From assembly GCA_046303115.1 (NCBI GenBank), contig JBKCGZ010000097.1, positions 1-8,513 of the forward strand: a stretch of DNA of 8,513 nucleotides, read 5' to 3'. The stretch is from CAINEC01 sp046303115. Its GTDB lineage: Bacteria; Bacteroidota; Bacteroidia; AKYH767-A; OLB10. The position numbers and the translations under genes were made by a program. Below are positions 6,841 through 8,513 of this stretch, in pieces; position 1 is the first letter of the stretch; each line of letters starts with the position of its first letter. The notes beneath the pieces are model-generated. The model ran no database searches. It saw only the letters and a list, made by a program, of their open reading frames with translations, and was not told the DNA's origin.

Positions 6841-7287
6841 ATGCCTGAAATAAAGCAACGGAGTTTTCTAAAAGGAATAACATGGAGGATTATTGGTACA
6901 GCCGATACAATCATGTTAGCCTTTTTAATTACAGGCGATGTATCTAATGCTTTAAAGATTGGTTGGCTTGAATTATTTACCAAAACAATTTTGTTTTTTA
7001 TTCACGAGAGGGTATGGTTAAAAATAAAATTAAATCAATCTTATAATAGTCGCGCTAGAAGTATTGCCAAAGCATTCAGTTGGCGTATTACTGGAACCAT
7101 TGATACGATTATCCTCTCTTTTTTAGTTTTGACTTTTTCTGGTCACGGGGATATTAAAGTACCTCCGATTTATACTGCTTCGGCAATCGGACTTTCGGAA
7201 TTTTTTACAAAAATGATACTTTATTATTTTCATGAAAGAGTTTGGCTAGGTATAAAATGGGGAAAAATTCATAATGAAAAACAATAG
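6841..7287 (+). CDS. membrane protein with two tandem DUF2061 units
   Basis: This 148-residue protein is an internal duplication. Unit 1 (about residues 7-62) and unit 2 (about 73-140) share the block WR-I-GT-DTI (15-24 and 81-90) and the block E-FTK-IL---HERVWL-IK (44-63 and 120-139). Each unit has a hydrophobic stretch after the WR...GTxDT block and a second before HERVWL, so four membrane-associated segments are likely, with Lys/Arg-rich ends. The repeated signature matches DUF2061, a small family of predicted membrane proteins with no established function. The gene follows frr by 19 bases and may be the last of the operon. The link to frr may be only positional. No clear terminator follows the stop; the AT-only inverted repeat there is too weak. 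Confidence 0.82.
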   Translation: MPEIKQRSFLKGITWRIIGTADTIMLAFLITGDVSNALKIGWLELFTKTILFFIHERVWLKIKLNQSYNSRARSIAKAFSWRITGTIDTIILSFLVLTFSGHGDIKVPPIYTASAIGLSEFFTKMILYYFHERVWLGIKWGKIHNEKQ

Positions 7288-7332
7288 TTAATTAATTTAA
7301 ACTAAGATTCTGCTAATTTTTTTCATAAGTAT

Positions 7333-7362
7333 GTAACCTTTATCTTTTTTATGCGATATAAG
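7333..7362 (+). promoter_or_regulatory. candidate promoter (GTAAC / TATAAG) of the secreted-protein gene
   Basis: GTAAC (7333-7337) is separated by 19 bases from TATAAG (7357-7362), giving a leader of roughly 20 bases before the ATG at 7390. The upstream part is T-rich with TAAG at 7327-7330. The next gene has the same layout at 8181-8209. GTAAC resembles the -35 core used by many ECF sigma factors. Assigning it to a sigma factor is inference. An overlapping TATCTTTT (7341-7348) is also close to the housekeeping TAnnTTTG and is an alternative reading. Confidence 0.4.
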
Positions 7363-7389
7363 GAGCCTAATCCCTAATAAAGATTAATT

Positions 7390-8112
7390 ATGAAAAAGGT
7401 ATTTACAGGAATTTTAGCAAGTTTTGTATTATTAGTTAATACTGCATCTGCACAAACTGCATCCAGCGATAATACAATTGCCTTGGTTGAGTCAGGAGAT
7501 GATATCTCTCTCACTTCAACTTCTGTTAGTGGAGAAGAACCTGAGGTAGGTTCGTTTATGGTAATTGAATTATTGTCGCTTACGGCTTCTGAAAGAGAAG
7601 ACTATAATTTGATTGACTGGACAACTTTATCAGAAAAGAATAACGATTATTTCACGTTAGAAAGATCTTCAAATGGTGTTGACTTCCGACCAATAACAGC
7701 AATGAAAGGAATAGGAACAAGCAATGTGCAACGTACTTACCTATACAAGGATATGAATCCAATGCGTGGAGTGAGTTATTATCGATTATCAAGAACTGAT
7801 TTCGATGGTTCATTTAAGCGTAGCAAAGTAATTGCAGTTCGTCGTCATTTCTCTAGTTATTATCAGATTAATCCAGTGGAGAATACACAAAGCGGAAATT
7901 ATCAGTTAAATATAATTACTGAAGATTTTGGTGTATATGAGTTAAGTGTTGTAGATATGACAGGGAAAGAAGTATATACTGAAAAAATAAAAGTTAACGA
8001 AAATGAAATAAATCATCCTTTGAATTTAACTATGCTTAAGAATGGCGATTATGATTGTTATATTCAGGATGTAGTAAATCATCAGAAAATAAAAATAAAA
8101 ATCACGAAATAG
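7390..8112 (+). CDS. secreted protein made of T9SS cargo-end modules, no separate cargo domain
   Basis: The 240-residue product has a signal peptide (Lys-Lys at 2-3, hydrophobic 4-16, Ala-Ser-Ala at 19-21) with probable cleavage before Gln22. Residues 57-150 match a module widely seen near the C-terminus of Bacteroidota secreted proteins: MVIELLSLTA (57-66), WTTLSEKNNDYFTLERSSNG (77-96), a central Tyr/Asp segment, and SYYRLSRTDFDGSFKRS (129-145). Residues about 158-240 resemble a divergent type A T9SS sorting domain: INPVEN (160-165) in place of the usual PNP, VVDMTGKEVY (187-196), LKNGDYDCYI (216-225) and a Lys/Ile-rich end. Only a short Ser/Thr/Glu-rich stretch (22-56) precedes these modules, so almost nothing is left to act as cargo. 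Function is unknown; export and possible surface attachment are inferred. A terminator follows. Confidence 0.8.
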   Translation: MKKVFTGILASFVLLVNTASAQTASSDNTIALVESGDDISLTSTSVSGEEPEVGSFMVIELLSLTASEREDYNLIDWTTLSEKNNDYFTLERSSNGVDFRPITAMKGIGTSNVQRTYLYKDMNPMRGVSYYRLSRTDFDGSFKRSKVIAVRRHFSSYYQINPVENTQSGNYQLNIITEDFGVYELSVVDMTGKEVYTEKIKVNENEINHPLNLTMLKNGDYDCYIQDVVNHQKIKIKITK

Positions 8113-8136
8113 ACATATTAAAAATTTGGATTATAT

Positions 8137-8169
8137 AAAGAGAGCACCCTAAAAAGTGCTCTTTTTTTT
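8137..8169 (+). terminator. intrinsic terminator between the two secreted-protein genes
   Basis: AGAGCAC (8141-8147) pairs with GTGCTCT (8156-8162) around an eight-base A-rich loop. AAAG before the stem can extend it into the T-run. Eight T residues (8162-8169) end the structure. It lies 28 bases after the stop at 8112 and separates this transcript from the next gene. Confidence 0.9.
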
Positions 8170-8180
8170 GTAAGATTTTC

Positions 8181-8209
8181 GTAACATTTTTTAATAATCA
8201 CACTATAAG
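8181..8209 (+). promoter_or_regulatory. candidate promoter (GTAAC / TATAAG) of the last gene
   Basis: GTAAC (8181-8185) is followed after 18 bases by TATAAG (8204-8209), about 21 bases before the ATG at 8231. It begins just past the terminator, where a new promoter is expected. The layout is close to that at 7333-7362, including a T-rich upstream stretch with TAAG (8171-8174). The sigma factor is not known. Confidence 0.4.
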
Positions 8210-8230
8210 TCCTCATAAAAAAATAATGAT

Positions 8231-8513
8231 ATGAATCATTTAAAGCTTTACTTAATCGTTATTGCTGTGTTTGCTTTTTTCAATTCTACACTTGCTCAAG
8301 ACGAATGTTCAACAGCAACTACAATTACTCCCGGTGCAACATGTAGCTATACTACATTCGATTTACCAGGAACATTAACTAAGTCGACGAATAACTTGAC
8401 AGGTTGTTCGGCTGCTAGTTTAGTAGATGATGCATGGGCAAAATTTACTGCAACTGGAACTTCTTCAACAGTGAGATATCAAAACACCTCACGTGATGCG
8501 GGTATATGGATTT
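8231..8513 (+). CDS. secreted protein, N-terminal part (runs off the window)
   Basis: An open frame of 94 codons starts at 8231 and reaches the window edge, so the protein is truncated only by the window. The N-terminus is a clear signal peptide (Lys5, hydrophobic core 6-17, Leu-Ala at 21-22) with likely cleavage before Gln23. The mature part is Thr/Ser/Ala-rich with Cys residues at 26, 38 and 59 and the phrases ECSTATTITPGATCSY (25-40) and DDAWAKFTATGTSSTVRY (66-83). Similar Cys-rich starts followed by a 'DD-W--FTAT' strand are common in the N-terminal beta-sandwich modules of large Bacteroidota exported proteins, many of which are T9SS cargo. I cannot see the C-terminus, so T9SS export is inferred. 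An ATG at 8226 leads to an immediate stop and is not used. Confidence 0.8.
   Translation, partial: MNHLKLYLIVIAVFAFFNSTLAQDECSTATTITPGATCSYTTFDLPGTLTKSTNNLTGCSAASLVDDAWAKFTATGTSSTVRYQNTSRDAGIWI

Noticed and set aside
6786..6983. 65-codon minus-strand frame across frr and the DUF2061 gene
   Set aside because: It covers coding ends of two clear plus-strand genes with no independent support.
7285..7304. Inverted repeat TAGTT...AACTA after the DUF2061 gene as a terminator
   Set aside because: The stem is short and almost all A-T, and the T-run lies too far downstream for an intrinsic terminator.
7360..7365. AGGAG-like Shine-Dalgarno before the gene at 7390
   Set aside because: It lies about 25 bases from the start codon, too far for ribosome pairing, and it overlaps the candidate -10 block.
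7390..8112. Bacteroidota O-glycosylation sites (Asp-Ser/Thr-hydrophobic) in the secreted protein, as possible targets of the TMTC-like enzyme
   Set aside because: I found no Asp followed by Ser or Thr in this protein, so no direct substrate link can be claimed.

Overview
The window is AT-rich bacterial DNA and looks like a chromosomal segment from a member of the Bacteroidota, probably Flavobacteriales or a close relative. Three things support this. Starts are preceded by A-rich sequence with no convincing Shine-Dalgarno sites. Two secreted proteins have signal peptides cleaved directly before Gln, and one has the domain layout of type IX secretion system (T9SS) cargo. The order rpsI-rpsB-tsf followed by pyrH-frr, with uS2 and uL13/uS9 neighbours, also fits. 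Genus and species cannot be named from this sequence. All genes lie on the + strand.

Region 1 (1-2251) is the translation block: a probable tail of rplM, then rpsI, rpsB and tsf, closed by a strong intrinsic terminator. A stable hairpin without a U-run sits between rpsB and tsf and may set their relative expression.

Region 2 (2428-7287) is a tightly packed five-gene run with gaps of 3, 24, 17 and 19 bases. It holds a TMTC-like membrane glycosyltransferase with C-terminal TPRs, lysA (diaminopimelate decarboxylase), pyrH (UMP kinase), frr (ribosome recycling factor) and a membrane protein made of two tandem DUF2061 units. The last steps of lysine synthesis, UTP/CTP precursor supply and ribosome recycling are ordinary housekeeping. 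The TMTC-like gene and the DUF2061 duplication are the accessory parts.

Region 3 (7288-8513) encodes two exported proteins. The first is short and consists almost wholly of the C-terminal modules that normally end large T9SS cargo. The second is a longer secreted protein cut off by the window edge. An intrinsic terminator separates them. Both carry a similar upstream layout, GTAAC followed 18-19 bases later by TATAAG, that could be a shared alternative-sigma promoter.

I see no CRISPR array, tRNA, rRNA, insertion sequence, phage or defence system, and no clear undescribed multi-gene system. The most interesting items are the TMTC-like protein, the cargo-less T9SS-type protein with its promoter match to the next gene, the DUF2061 tandem and the rpsB-tsf hairpin.
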